A stretch of DNA of 6,187 bases from Desulfobacterales bacterium (GTDB lineage: Bacteria; Desulfobacterota; Desulfobacteria; Desulfobacterales; UBA2174_A), in NCBI GenBank assembly GCA_025454075.1, contig JALOPD010000224.1, positions 1 to 6,187 of the forward strand, read 5' to 3'. Shown here in pieces: positions 1-6,105 of this stretch (positions within the stretch are counted from its first letter, which is position 1; each line of letters opens with the position of its first letter). Under the pieces are notes generated by a model. It searched no databases, was not told the origin of the DNA, and saw only the letters and a program-made list of their open reading frames with translations. A program made the position numbers and the translations under genes.

Positions 1-1
1 G

Positions 2-973
2 TTGTTCCTGGCGACCGTCGGCACCGACGGCATCACGGGCGAGGAGCGCTTCACCTTCGATACCGTCACCCTGCTGGGCGGCATCAACTTCGTGGTGGCG
101 ATGGTCGGCCTGCTGGCCGTCTCCGAGATCTTCATCGAGGCCGAGGAGCCTTTCAAGGAGTACAAGGGCGGGGTCGAGTACCGCGGCCTGCTGGGGGAGC
201 TGCCGCCGTTCTCGCTGTTCAAGAAATACTGGCTGACCATGACCCGCTCCCCGATCATCGGGACCATCGTCGGCGCCCTGCCGGGCGCCGGGGCGACCAT
301 CGCGGCCTTTCTCGCCTACGGCGAGGCGGCGCGTACGGCCAAGCACGAGCCGGAGAAGTTCGGCAAGGGCGCCGTCGAGGGTCTGATGGCGGCCGAGTGC
401 GCCAACAACGCCTCCACCGGCGGGTCGATGACCATCCTGCTCTCCCTCGGGATCCCCGGCAGCAACACCACGGCCATGCTGGTGGCGGCTTTCATGATCC
501 ACGGCATGCAGCCCGGGCCGCTGCTGCTCTCCACGCGGCCCGACATCATCTACGGGATCTTCGTCGCCATGCTGCTCACGAACCTCCTGCTCCTGGTGCT
601 GACGGGCACGGCCATCCGGCTTTTCCTGGAGCTGAACCGGCTGCCCTACTCGGTCTTCTCGGCGGCGATCATGATCCTGTGCGTCATCGGCGCCTTCGGG
701 CTCAACAACAGCGTGGACGACCTGTTCCTGATGTTCGCCTTCTCCGTCATCGGCTACTTCATGCGCAAGTTCGGGGTCCCCGTGGCGCCGTGCATTCTGG
801 CGCTGGTCTTGGGGGACCTGGCGGAGCTCTCCCTGCGCCGCTCGCTGCTGCTCTTCGGGGGCAGCCCCATCGGCCTGGTCAGCAGCCCGATCAGCATCGT
901 CCTGCTCGCGGGGGCGCTTTTTTCGATCGTCTACCCGCTGCTCAAAAAACCCAAAATGCTCGATGGGGTGTAG
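2..973 (+). CDS. tctA: TctA-family tripartite tricarboxylate transporter large permease, C-terminal part
   Basis: This is the large membrane subunit of a tripartite tricarboxylate transporter, which imports citrate-like or other carboxylates together with a small TctB subunit and a periplasmic TctC binding protein. The visible 323 residues are mostly hydrophobic, with membrane segments near 23-44, 86-106, 183-205, 217-235, 241-270 and 296-314. Two family hallmarks are present: the glycine/proline loop [20 protein letters not shown] (91-110) and the block from ANNAS (135) through [10 protein letters not shown] (150-159) to the HGMQPGPLL loop (167-175). TctA proteins are usually about 500 residues, so roughly 175 N-terminal residues lie off the left edge; the first codon here (TTG) is an internal leucine, not a start. 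The gene ends cleanly at TAG. TctB and TctC are not in the window and would be expected upstream. The exact substrate cannot be read from the sequence. Confidence 0.92.
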   Translation: MFLATVGTDGITGEERFTFDTVTLLGGINFVVAMVGLLAVSEIFIEAEEPFKEYKGGVEYRGLLGELPPFSLFKKYWLTMTRSPIIGTIVGALPGAGATIAAFLAYGEAARTAKHEPEKFGKGAVEGLMAAECANNASTGGSMTILLSLGIPGSNTTAMLVAAFMIHGMQPGPLLLSTRPDIIYGIFVAMLLTNLLLLVLTGTAIRLFLELNRLPYSVFSAAIMILCVIGAFGLNNSVDDLFLMFAFSVIGYFMRKFGVPVAPCILALVLGDLAELSLRRSLLLFGGSPIGLVSSPISIVLLAGALFSIVYPLLKKPKMLDGV

Positions 974-1077
974 TCCGCTCCAACGTCCCCCACGCGCTTT
1001 CCGAAAAGCAGACCGCCATGATGCCGGCGGGCGGGCTTTTGAACCACATCACGTCCAGGTGACGCAACCGATTCGAC

Positions 1078-1083
1078 GAGGAG
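1078..1083 (+). promoter_or_regulatory. Shine-Dalgarno of icd
   Basis: GAGGAG lies 8 bases before the ATG at 1092. It decides the start: the frame is open further upstream, but those 43 extra residues (rich in R, P and H) have no family similarity, whereas [20 protein letters not shown] is the normal N-terminus of the enzyme. The 118-base gap back to tctA (974-1091) has no convincing sigma70 promoter and only weak hairpins, so I cannot say whether icd is co-transcribed with tctA. Confidence 0.85.
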
Positions 1084-1091
1084 ATCGCAGC

Positions 1092-2297
1092 ATGGCAAAG
1101 ATCAAGGTCAAGACCCCGCTGGTGGAGCTCGACGGCGACGAGATGACGCGCATCATCTGGGCGATGATCAAGCAAAAGCTGATCCTGCCCTTTCTCGATG
1201 TCGATCTGAAATACTACGACCTCGGGGTCCGGAAGCGCGACGAGACCGACGACCGGATCACGACCGAGTCGGCCCACGCCATCCGGCAGTACGGCGTGGG
1301 GGTGAAGTGCGCCACGATCACCCCGGACGCCGAGCGCGTGACGGAGTATAGGCTCAAGAAGGCCTGGCCCTCCCCCAACGGCCAGATCCGCTCGATCCTG
1401 GACGGCACCGTGTTCCGCAAGCCCATCCTGGTGAAGAACATCACCCCGGCCGTGCGCAGCTGGAAGAAACCCATCATCCTGGGCCGGCACGCCTACGGCG
1501 ACCTCTACCGCGGGGCGGAGCTGATGGTGGACCAGCCGGGCCGGGTGGAGATCGTCTACACCCCGGAAAAGGGCCCGGAGCGCCGCCTGCTGGTGCACGA
1601 TTTCAAGGGGCCCGGCGTGGTGATGGGCATCCACAACCTCGAGACGTCCATCCGCTCCTTTGCCCGCGCCTGCATCGCCTGCGCCGTGAGCGAGAAGGTG
1701 GACCTGTGGTTTTCGGTGAAGGACACCATCAGCAAGACCTACCACGCCTGTTTCAAGAACATTTTCGCCGCCGAGACCCAGGCCTTCCGGGCGGAGTTCG
1801 AGAAGGCCGGGATCGGCTACCGCTACATGCTGATCGACGACGCCGCGGCCCAGGCCATGAAGCACGAGGGCGGCTTCCTCTGGGCGCTCAGCAACTATGA
1901 CGGGGACGTGTTTTCGGACGTGGTGGCCTCCGGCTTCGGCAGCCTGGGGATGATGACCTCGGTGCTGGTGTCGCCGGACGGCAAGTTCGAGTTCGAGGCC
2001 GCCCACGGCACCGTGCGGCGCCACTACTACGAGCACCTCAAGGGCCGCCCCACGAGCACGAACTCGGTCGCGTCGATCTTCGCCTGGACCGGCGGCATCC
2101 GGAAGCGCGGGGAGCTGGACGCCACGCCGGATGTGACCGCCTTCGGGGAGAAAGTCGAGAAGGCCGTCATCGGCTGCATCGAGGCCGGCATCGTCACCAA
2201 GGACCTCGTCCCGCTCATGGACCCCCGGCCGGCCGGCCACCAGAGCACCGAGGGGTTCATCGACGCGGTCGCCGCCAGGCTCAAGACATTGATTTAG
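1092..2297 (+). CDS. icd: NADP-dependent isocitrate dehydrogenase, homodimeric (eukaryotic-like) type
   Basis: This cytoplasmic TCA-cycle enzyme converts isocitrate to 2-oxoglutarate and CO2 with reduction of NADP+. The 401-residue protein belongs to the homodimeric subfamily that includes human IDH1/IDH2, not the E. coli Icd type. Active-site residues can be matched one by one to human IDH1: T77, S94, N96, R100, R109, R132 and Y139 keep the same numbers; the catalytic lysine is K210 (human K212); the metal-binding aspartates are D249, D272 and D276 (human D252, D275, D279). The NADP 2'-phosphate site is kept as R310-H311 (human R314-H315), with N324 for human N328, so NADP specificity is expected. 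Local differences include D211 where relatives have N after the catalytic lysine, R309 instead of T before the cofactor arginine, and a one-residue gap before EAAHGT. Length is normal and the frame is intact. A strong terminator follows 43 bases after the stop. Confidence 0.97.
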   Translation: MAKIKVKTPLVELDGDEMTRIIWAMIKQKLILPFLDVDLKYYDLGVRKRDETDDRITTESAHAIRQYGVGVKCATITPDAERVTEYRLKKAWPSPNGQIRSILDGTVFRKPILVKNITPAVRSWKKPIILGRHAYGDLYRGAELMVDQPGRVEIVYTPEKGPERRLLVHDFKGPGVVMGIHNLETSIRSFARACIACAVSEKVDLWFSVKDTISKTYHACFKNIFAAETQAFRAEFEKAGIGYRYMLIDDAAAQAMKHEGGFLWALSNYDGDVFSDVVASGFGSLGMMTSVLVSPDGKFEFEAAHGTVRRHYYEHLKGRPTSTNSVASIFAWTGGIRKRGELDATPDVTAFGEKVEKAVIGCIEAGIVTKDLVPLMDPRPAGHQSTEGFIDAVAARLKTLI

Positions 2298-2340
2298 AGG
2301 CTGGCGCGCGCATGCGCCCGGACACCGGTCCGATGAAACG

Positions 2341-2378
2341 AAAATCCCCTGAAGCGGTTCGCTTCAGGGGATTTTTTT
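2341..2378 (+). terminator. Rho-independent terminator of icd, probably bidirectional
   Basis: A perfect 16-bp stem (2341-2356 with 2360-2375) closes a 3-base loop (GTT), and the descending arm runs into seven T's at 2372-2378. The core arm is CCCCTGAAGCG. The ascending side starts with AAAA preceded by ACG, so on the minus strand the stem is followed by TTTTCGTTTC, adequate to stop transcription coming from the gene at 2488-2820. Confidence 0.95.
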
Positions 2379-2487
2379 CTCAGAAAGATGAATACGTGGT
2401 GCTGAGGTGGATCCGTCGTCTCTCAATGACGTAGGCCCTGATCGGCACCCGGTTCCTGGAGGCAGCCGGTTGACCGATGGGAAGGGG

Positions 2488-2820
2488 TCAGCCGGCACCG
2501 GGTTTTTTCCGGTGCAGCCCATCGAGGCTGTCCTGCCCGCGCCGGCCCAGAAGAGGGGAGCGCAGTTTCTCCGTCAGGGCCGTGGCCATCGCATCCTTGA
2601 AGCCGAAGGGCAAGGCGCTGAACACGTCGGACAGGCGCTCCTCCCAGCGGCTCATGATGGCGGAGGCGGTGGCCAGCTCCCAGCTCAGGAGGGCAAAAAG
2701 CTCGTTGCGGATCTTCTTGCGCAGATGGATCCGCTGCTGTTTGTCCAGGCGCTGGGCCCGGTTCAGCCCCTCCTCGAACATGTCGTGGAGGTCCTTGATG
2801 TCGGCATCCTTGAGTTTCAT
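2488..2820 (-). CDS. Unknown small protein, helical and charged
   Basis: I do not recognise this 110-residue protein. Its frame is supported over the alternatives because it reads as a balanced amphipathic sequence, while the overlapping frames are rich in R, P, G and A. Residues about 4-45 (from KDADIKDLHDMFEEG to RNELFALLSW) form a charged helical stretch with many K, R, D and E. Residues 45-60 are a second, more hydrophobic helix, and 65-88 a third (SDVFSALPFGFKDAM). The tail from 89 on is basic and probably flexible. There is no signal peptide, membrane segment or cysteine. The start is the only ATG after an in-frame stop about 60 bases upstream. No Shine-Dalgarno sits directly before it; the nearest purine-rich GGCGGAG lies in the loop of a hairpin (2831-2853). 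It has its own promoter and converges on icd with a shared terminator. It could be a small regulator or binding protein, but nothing in the sequence proves that. Confidence 0.72.
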   Translation of the reverse strand: MKLKDADIKDLHDMFEEGLNRAQRLDKQQRIHLRKKIRNELFALLSWELATASAIMSRWEERLSDVFSALPFGFKDAMATALTEKLRSPLLGRRGQDSLDGLHRKKPGAG

Positions 2821-2830
2821 AGGCGAAATT

Positions 2831-2853
2831 CGTTGTCGCTCCGCCCGACAACG
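2831..2853 (-). promoter_or_regulatory. Leader hairpin just upstream of the 110-residue gene
   Basis: A perfect 8-bp inverted repeat (CGTTGTCG and CGACAACG) encloses a 7-base loop that reads GGCGGAG on the mRNA strand. The stem ends 10 bases before the ATG at 2820, inside the normal ribosome footprint, and the loop is the only Shine-Dalgarno-like stretch nearby. No T-tract follows, so it is not a terminator. The pairing is seen directly; a role in translation control is inferred. Confidence 0.55.
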
Positions 2854-2860
2854 GCTGCAG

Positions 2861-2880
2861 CGGCACCTGTTCAGCTGCCG
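2861..2880 (-). promoter_or_regulatory. 5'-end hairpin of the leader of the 110-residue gene
   Basis: CGGCA (mRNA strand, starting at 2880) pairs with TGCCG (ending at 2861), and after one G-G mismatch CTG faces CAG around AA. The innermost pair would probably open to give a GAAC loop. It begins about 4-5 bases after the predicted transcription start. GCAGC at 2878-2874 could instead pair with GCTGC at 2861-2857, so two folds compete. This may be a 5'-end stabiliser or a switch; it may also be chance in GC-rich DNA. Confidence 0.4.
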
Positions 2881-2891
2881 GTTTGATAATC

Positions 2892-2920
2892 ATCATACCA
2901 CGAAGAGGTCCGCCAGGCAA
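2892..2920 (-). promoter_or_regulatory. Sigma70-type promoter of the 110-residue gene
   Basis: On the minus strand, the -35 box TTGCCT (2920-2915, 4 of 6 consensus bases) and the -10 box TATGAT (2897-2892, 5 of 6) are separated by exactly 17 bases. Transcription would begin near 2885-2884, giving a leader of about 64 bases. It lies in the gap after the transpeptidase gene, so the 110-residue gene can be expressed independently of it. Confidence 0.7.
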
Positions 2921-2952
2921 AAAGAGGAAAGATCCGAACCGGCTGTGATCGG

Positions 2953-2970
2953 GCGCCGGACGGCCGGTGC
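2953..2970 (-). other. GC-rich hairpin after the transpeptidase gene
   Basis: A 7-bp stem (GCACCGG with CCGGCGC, one G-T pair) and 4-base loop lie 27 bases past the transpeptidase stop. No T-run follows directly; the nearest T-rich stretch is about 25 bases further on. It could protect the mRNA 3' end or act as a weak or factor-dependent termination site. Confidence 0.3.
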
Positions 2971-2997
2971 GGAAGGGATGGGCGGAACCTGCCGGCG

Positions 2998-4380
2998 TCA
3001 GGATTTCGGGGGCGCCAGCTTTTCCAGCCGGGCGAAATACCCCTTGAAATACTCCTTGATGGCCATGGCGGCATAGGCGGCGGCCCGGGTGCCGATGAAC
3101 TCCTCGTGGGCGACGACCACCGCAAAGACCAGCTGCCCGCTTCCATGGGGCTCGCGCGCATACCCCACAAACCAGTCGTAGCGGGTCTCCGCGGCGCCAT
3201 CCCCCATGGAGCCCGTCTTGCCGCCGATTTCCAGCCGCGACAGGATCCGGTCGCCGTGGTGTTTCTGAAACTCCTTGTGGGCGGTTCCGGACTGCACCGT
3301 GGCCTGCATCAGCCGGCGGACGACGTCGGCGGTCTCCAGGTCGATCACCCGATCCCGGTAAACCGCCCGGTTCTGGTAAACCGTCTGCCCGGCGTCGTTC
3401 AGGACCCAATCGACGACCGTGGGCTCGACCCAGCGGCCCTGGTTGACGACGGCGGCCGCCATCATCGCCCCGTGCAGCGGCGAAATCCGCGTCGTGCGGT
3501 TGTAGCCGCTGGCGATTTCGGCCAGTTCGAACGCCCCGCCGGCCAGCTCGACCCGGCTCGGTCGCAAGGGCAGTTCGAAGTCGATCTCGCGGTTGAAGCC
3601 GAATGCTTCCGCATAGGTTTCGATCACATCCCTGCCGAGCAGGTTGGCCCCCAGCCGGCCGAAGACCGGGTTGACGGATTGAGCGAAGGAGTCCCTCAGG
3701 GTGATCCGGTTGGCGTGTTTGGACGTCCGGGGGTCGATCTGGGACTTGTAGAGCGTGTGTTTGCCGCCGGAGAACTTCAGAATGGAGCCCGGGTCGAGGT
3801 CATGGGTCTCCACCGCGGCCGCGGCCGTGATGATCTTGAAAATGCTCGCAGCGGGAAAGCGGCTGTCCAGGCAGGGGTTGCCGCCGGGGTTCGCCTTGTC
3901 GTAGCCCGCCATGGCCAGCACCCGGCCGTCCCGCGGGTCCATGGCCACGATGCCGATGTAGCGGGAATTTTTGTGGTCGAGCCGCTGGATCAAAAACTGC
4001 TGCAGGTCCGGGTCCAGGGTGGTTTGCAGCGTGTAGCAGGAGTTCCCCCGCCGGATTTCGACGCGGCGGTCCGTGAGGTTCAGGAAGTTTTGGCCGGCGG
4101 TGAGCATTTGGACCTCCGGTTTGCCGAGGGGGCGTGCCGCCGGCCGCGGTTGCGGCGCAGCGGTCGGCGGCCGCAGGTCCGCGCGGGGGAGGGGGGGGGA
4201 GCCCGTCGCCCCGGTGAAAATCCCATACGCCAGGAGCAAGGCGGCTGAGACGGCCGCAAGGGGTTTCCATCTGGACCGGGTGACCGCCGCCCGCCGGCTG
4301 CTCAGCGGCGAGACCGCCGCAAACGGCGGCCGTGCGAATCCGGTCGCTGCGGGGGCGGGTTTGCATCGCGGGTGATACAT
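2998..4380 (-). CDS. Membrane-anchored penicillin-binding transpeptidase domain protein
   Basis: This is a DD-transpeptidase-fold protein (PF00905 family), expected to cross-link peptidoglycan in the periplasm and to be acylated by beta-lactams. All three catalytic motifs are present in order: SIFK with nucleophile S179 and K182, SVN at 235-237, and KTG at 388-390. Residues 1-38 are a basic cytoplasmic tail (SSRR, TRSRWK), 39-57 a single membrane anchor, and 61-90 a proline/alanine-rich linker. The transpeptidase region starts near 115 with LQTTLDPDLQ. At 460 residues it is shorter than usual class B enzymes (about 550-650). It has no recognisable N-terminal dimerisation (pedestal) domain and no glycosyltransferase domain. 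The ATG has a good GAGGAA ribosome site 8 bases upstream that overlaps the previous gene's stop, which supports this start. The frame is intact, so the gene looks functional. It resembles accessory enzymes rather than the essential FtsI or MrdA; its exact role is unknown. Confidence 0.9.
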   Translation of the reverse strand: MYHPRCKPAPAATGFARPPFAAVSPLSSRRAAVTRSRWKPLAAVSAALLLAYGIFTGATGSPPLPRADLRPPTAAPQPRPAARPLGKPEVQMLTAGQNFLNLTDRRVEIRRGNSCYTLQTTLDPDLQQFLIQRLDHKNSRYIGIVAMDPRDGRVLAMAGYDKANPGGNPCLDSRFPAASIFKIITAAAAVETHDLDPGSILKFSGGKHTLYKSQIDPRTSKHANRITLRDSFAQSVNPVFGRLGANLLGRDVIETYAEAFGFNREIDFELPLRPSRVELAGGAFELAEIASGYNRTTRISPLHGAMMAAAVVNQGRWVEPTVVDWVLNDAGQTVYQNRAVYRDRVIDLETADVVRRLMQATVQSGTAHKEFQKHHGDRILSRLEIGGKTGSMGDGAAETRYDWFVGYAREPHGSGQLVFAVVVAHEEFIGTRAAAYAAMAIKEYFKGYFARLEKLAPPKS

Positions 4381-4388
4381 CCGATCGT

Positions 4389-4394
4389 TTCCTC
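4389..4394 (-). promoter_or_regulatory. Shine-Dalgarno of the transpeptidase gene, overlapping the upstream stop codon
   Basis: The junction reads TGAGGAAACGATCGGATG. TGA ends the transposase-like gene, GAGGAA is the ribosome site sharing its last two bases, and the ATG follows after 8 more bases. This layout favours re-initiation by ribosomes finishing the upstream gene. Confidence 0.8.
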
Positions 4395-5421
4395 AGGCGA
4401 AATGGGGGGCCGCGGGCCCGCCGATCCGCTCGATGAGGCCCCCGACGTCCGGCGGGCGGCCCGTTGCGACCGACCGGGTGATGCAGGAGGTGCTGACGCC
4501 CAAGTAGCGGGCGACATCGGCTCCCGAATAGCCCAGTTCTTTCACGGCGACCCAGGCCAGGGCACCCCGGGCCCTGACCACCGGTCGGCGCCGGCTGCCC
4601 GAACAAAGCTCGCCCGCCGACACGTCATAGGCATCGCAGACCTGCCGGCACACGCAGCCGATTTCCGGCTTCGCCTGCGACAGCCTCAGGTTCCGACGGA
4701 GCCGCTCCTCCATCCGGCCGATGACCGCACACACAAACTCGCCGTCGCCCAAGATCCTTTGATCGCACGCGGACCGGTCCCCGCGCCGCCGCAAAGCCCT
4801 CACTTCCGACCATCCGCCCAGGCTGCGCACCAGCCCACCGCCGACCAGCTCCGGCTTCCGCCCCATGCTCATGCCGGCGGCGACGAACTTGCGGTAGGCC
4901 CGCCGAGCGTTCGATGGATGTCTGCCGAAAAGGGAAAGCACCCGGTCGACGTCCTGCCAGGCCCGGCCCAGATTGCCGGCCAGCGCCGAGTGCCCGGCAT
5001 AGGGGTAGACGGCCAGCGCACCCAGACCGCGCACCAGCCCGGAGCGCAGGGGGTTGAGGTGGATGTAACGGACCAGCTCCTTGAGGTAGCGGTCTTCCTG
5101 GCAGACGATGGACTTGAAACGGTTTTGAAATAGATGGCCGTGGCGGCGGTGGCGTTGGTTGAAATGGACCACGTACCCGGTGAGCAGTCGATGCATGCTC
5201 CGGGAGAGGGGCAGACGGTTGGTGCGGCACAACAGATGGAAATGGTTCGGCAGAAGGGCCCATGCATAGACATCCAGGGCCTCGCCGTCCACCAGAGCCG
5301 CCAGCCGGGTGAGGAAGTCATCGCGGTCCGCATCGTCTCGAAAGATGGGGCGTTTTTCGATCCCGCGGCCGATGACGTGGTGAAGCACCCCCGGCGCGTC
5401 AATCCTCGTCGAGCGTGGCAT
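4393..5421 (-). CDS. REP-associated-type Y1 (IS200-like) transposase with a DnaA-like C-terminal domain
   Basis: This 342-residue protein belongs to the Y1/HUH single-strand DNA transposase superfamily (PF01797), in the RAYT-like branch often present as single chromosomal copies without insertion-sequence ends. The N-terminus (RIDAPGVLHHVIGRGIEKRPIF, about 6-27 in this stretch) is typical. The HUH motif is PNHFHLL with metal ligands H60 and H62, and the catalytic tyrosine is probably Y119 in RYIHLNPLRSGLV. Residues about 85-104 (from HFNQRHRRHGHLFQNRFKS) are also family-typical. The C-terminal region, about 255-320, resembles the helix-turn-helix domain IV of DnaA: VCDAYDVSAGEL, a SRRR segment, ARGALAWVAVKELGYSGADVARYLGVS. 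All key residues are kept and the frame is open, so it may be active on DNA. The start ATG has only a weak ribosome site. No terminal hairpins or target duplications were found around the gene. It precedes the transpeptidase gene by 12 bases. Confidence 0.88.
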   Translation of the reverse strand: MPRSTRIDAPGVLHHVIGRGIEKRPIFRDDADRDDFLTRLAALVDGEALDVYAWALLPNHFHLLCRTNRLPLSRSMHRLLTGYVVHFNQRHRRHGHLFQNRFKSIVCQEDRYLKELVRYIHLNPLRSGLVRGLGALAVYPYAGHSALAGNLGRAWQDVDRVLSLFGRHPSNARRAYRKFVAAGMSMGRKPELVGGGLVRSLGGWSEVRALRRRGDRSACDQRILGDGEFVCAVIGRMEERLRRNLRLSQAKPEIGCVCRQVCDAYDVSAGELCSGSRRRPVVRARGALAWVAVKELGYSGADVARYLGVSTSCITRSVATGRPPDVGGLIERIGGPAAPHFA

Positions 5422-5448
5422 GAAAACAGCTTACCAAATGGCCTGCAT

Positions 5449-5485
5449 GAAGTAAAGCAATTTGTACACGAACGTCCCCTTTATT
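5449..5485 (-). other. AT-richer leader motif upstream of the RAYT-like gene
   Basis: On the minus strand this stretch contains AAAGGGGACGTTCGTG followed by TACAAATTGCTTTACTTC, ending 28 bases before the transposase-like start. Bases 5422-5485 have 26 G or C of 64 (about 41%), well below the flanking genes. I recall similar GGGGACGTTC-type sequences next to related transposase genes, but cannot verify this here. It may hold the promoter or a protein-recognition site; no clean -35/-10 pair was found. The remaining gap to the PilZ gene has no convincing terminator. Confidence 0.4.
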
Positions 5486-5517
5486 GGTGGCACGACCGGC
5501 TTGGGGGCGCGGGGAGG

Positions 5518-5934
5518 TTATGCGGCGGCGGTGGAGGCCGCGGGGCCGCCGGCGGATTTTTTGCGGCGGTAGTGGAAGGTTTTGATCAGGCTGGTCGCGA
5601 AGCGGATGTTCTCGTCGCTGCCGCCCGCGAACTGGATGCCCGTTTTGTACCCGCCCGTCCGGGACCTGCGCGAGTAGGCCACTTTGCCGACGATCTCGAT
5701 CAAGCGGTTGTCCGGGTCGGTCGACATCAGCGACACGTATTCCGATTCCACCGGGAGGCTCGATTCGAGCATCAGCCCGTTCTTGCTGACGTCGAGCGCT
5801 TTGCCCATGCCCTGGCGCACGGTCTTGCCGGCGGCGTCGATGCACTGAAACGAAATGAGGTTGCAGGTCTCGACCCGGGGATGGGCCCGGTGGTCGGCGA
5901 CGTCGTTTTTGTGAGCCTTGCCCTTTACAGACAT
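5518..5934 (-). CDS. PilZ domain protein (probable c-di-GMP receptor)
   Basis: This is a 138-residue cytoplasmic protein consisting of one PilZ domain (about residues 14-121). It carries both parts of the c-di-GMP binding signature: RAHPR (R16 and R20, the RxxxR motif) and DVSKNG (D48, S50, G53, the [D/N]xSxxG motif). The typical closing strand is YKTGIQF (96-102). Such single-domain proteins bind c-di-GMP and act on partners in motility, exopolysaccharide or other surface functions; the partner is not identifiable here. The C-terminal tail is basic, then low in complexity (RRKKSAGG, then alanine-rich). I chose the ATG at 5934 because a strong GGAGG ribosome site precedes it by 5 bases; an ATG 63 bases further upstream would add residues unlike the domain and put the purine-rich site inside the gene. 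It is 96 bases upstream of the transposase-like gene on the same strand, so co-transcription is possible but unproven. Confidence 0.92.
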   Translation of the reverse strand: MSVKGKAHKNDVADHRAHPRVETCNLISFQCIDAAGKTVRQGMGKALDVSKNGLMLESSLPVESEYVSLMSTDPDNRLIEIVGKVAYSRRSRTGGYKTGIQFAGGSDENIRFATSLIKTFHYRRKKSAGGPAASTAAA

Positions 5935-5939
5935 AAGTC

Positions 5940-5944
5940 CCTCC
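5940..5944 (-). promoter_or_regulatory. Shine-Dalgarno of the PilZ gene
   Basis: A purine tract on the minus strand, with GGGA repeated three times and containing GGAGG, ends 5 bases before the ATG at 5934. It decides this start over the in-frame ATG at 5997. Confidence 0.85.
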
Positions 5945-5964
5945 CTCCCTCTTCTCCCGGTATC

Positions 5965-5995
5965 GGCCGCAGGGTCCCGAAACTTGAGTGCGGCC
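5965..5995. repeat. Inverted repeat upstream of the PilZ gene
   Basis: GGCCGCA (5965-5971) and TGCGGCC (5989-5995) form a perfect 7-bp inverted repeat around a 17-base loop that itself contains GGGTCCC. It would lie in the leader of the PilZ mRNA, about 30 bases before the start, if transcription begins further upstream near the AT-rich patch at 6043-6054. It could be a leader hairpin or a regulator site, or chance in GC-rich sequence. Confidence 0.35.
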
Positions 5996-6105
5996 AACGA
6001 CGCCCCCCGCCGCGGCCGGCGAAACTTCTTGCTTTTTGCGCCGATTTTATTTTAGCTGACGGCCGGAAATGCACCGGCCATCGGACCGGAAAGGATTTGA
6101 GACCA

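Noticed and set aside
982..990. AACGTCCCC matching part of the motif upstream of the RAYT-like gene
   Set aside because: Only nine bases agree and the flanks differ, so it is probably coincidence.
397..1062. 221-residue plus-strand frame inside tctA
   Set aside because: Histidine-, arginine- and alanine-rich shadow of the TctA coding frame.
942..2240. 432-residue open frame on the minus strand opposite icd
   Set aside because: It is antisense to a clear isocitrate dehydrogenase, rich in H, G, V and R, and has no recognisable domain; long antisense frames are common in GC-rich genes.
2423..3409. 328-residue minus-strand open frame overlapping two genes
   Set aside because: It overlaps the end of the transpeptidase and the whole 110-residue gene in another frame, is rich in P, R and G, and contains no domain. 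Its middle part beginning MMIIKPAAEQ is only plausible for about 30 residues.
3106..4248. 380-residue plus-strand open frame
   Set aside because: It lies opposite the transpeptidase gene, whose three catalytic motifs establish the true frame; composition is typical of a shadow frame.
4314..4329. CCGCCG-CAAA-CGGCGG hairpin
   Set aside because: It falls inside the transpeptidase coding sequence, in its N-terminal tail, and is explained by GC-rich codons.
4372..5133. 253-residue plus-strand frame opposite the transposase-like gene
   Set aside because: The minus-strand frame carries the HUH and tyrosine motifs; this one has no domain and biased composition.
5488..5503. TGGCACG sequence resembling a sigma54 -24 element on the plus strand
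   Set aside because: The GC of the -12 element is offset by two bases, and no plus-strand gene follows.
6017..6050. Weak plus-strand terminator-like stem (CGGCG/CGCCG) followed by ATTTTATTTT
   Set aside because: Only 5 bp with a 17-base loop and no plus-strand gene ending there.
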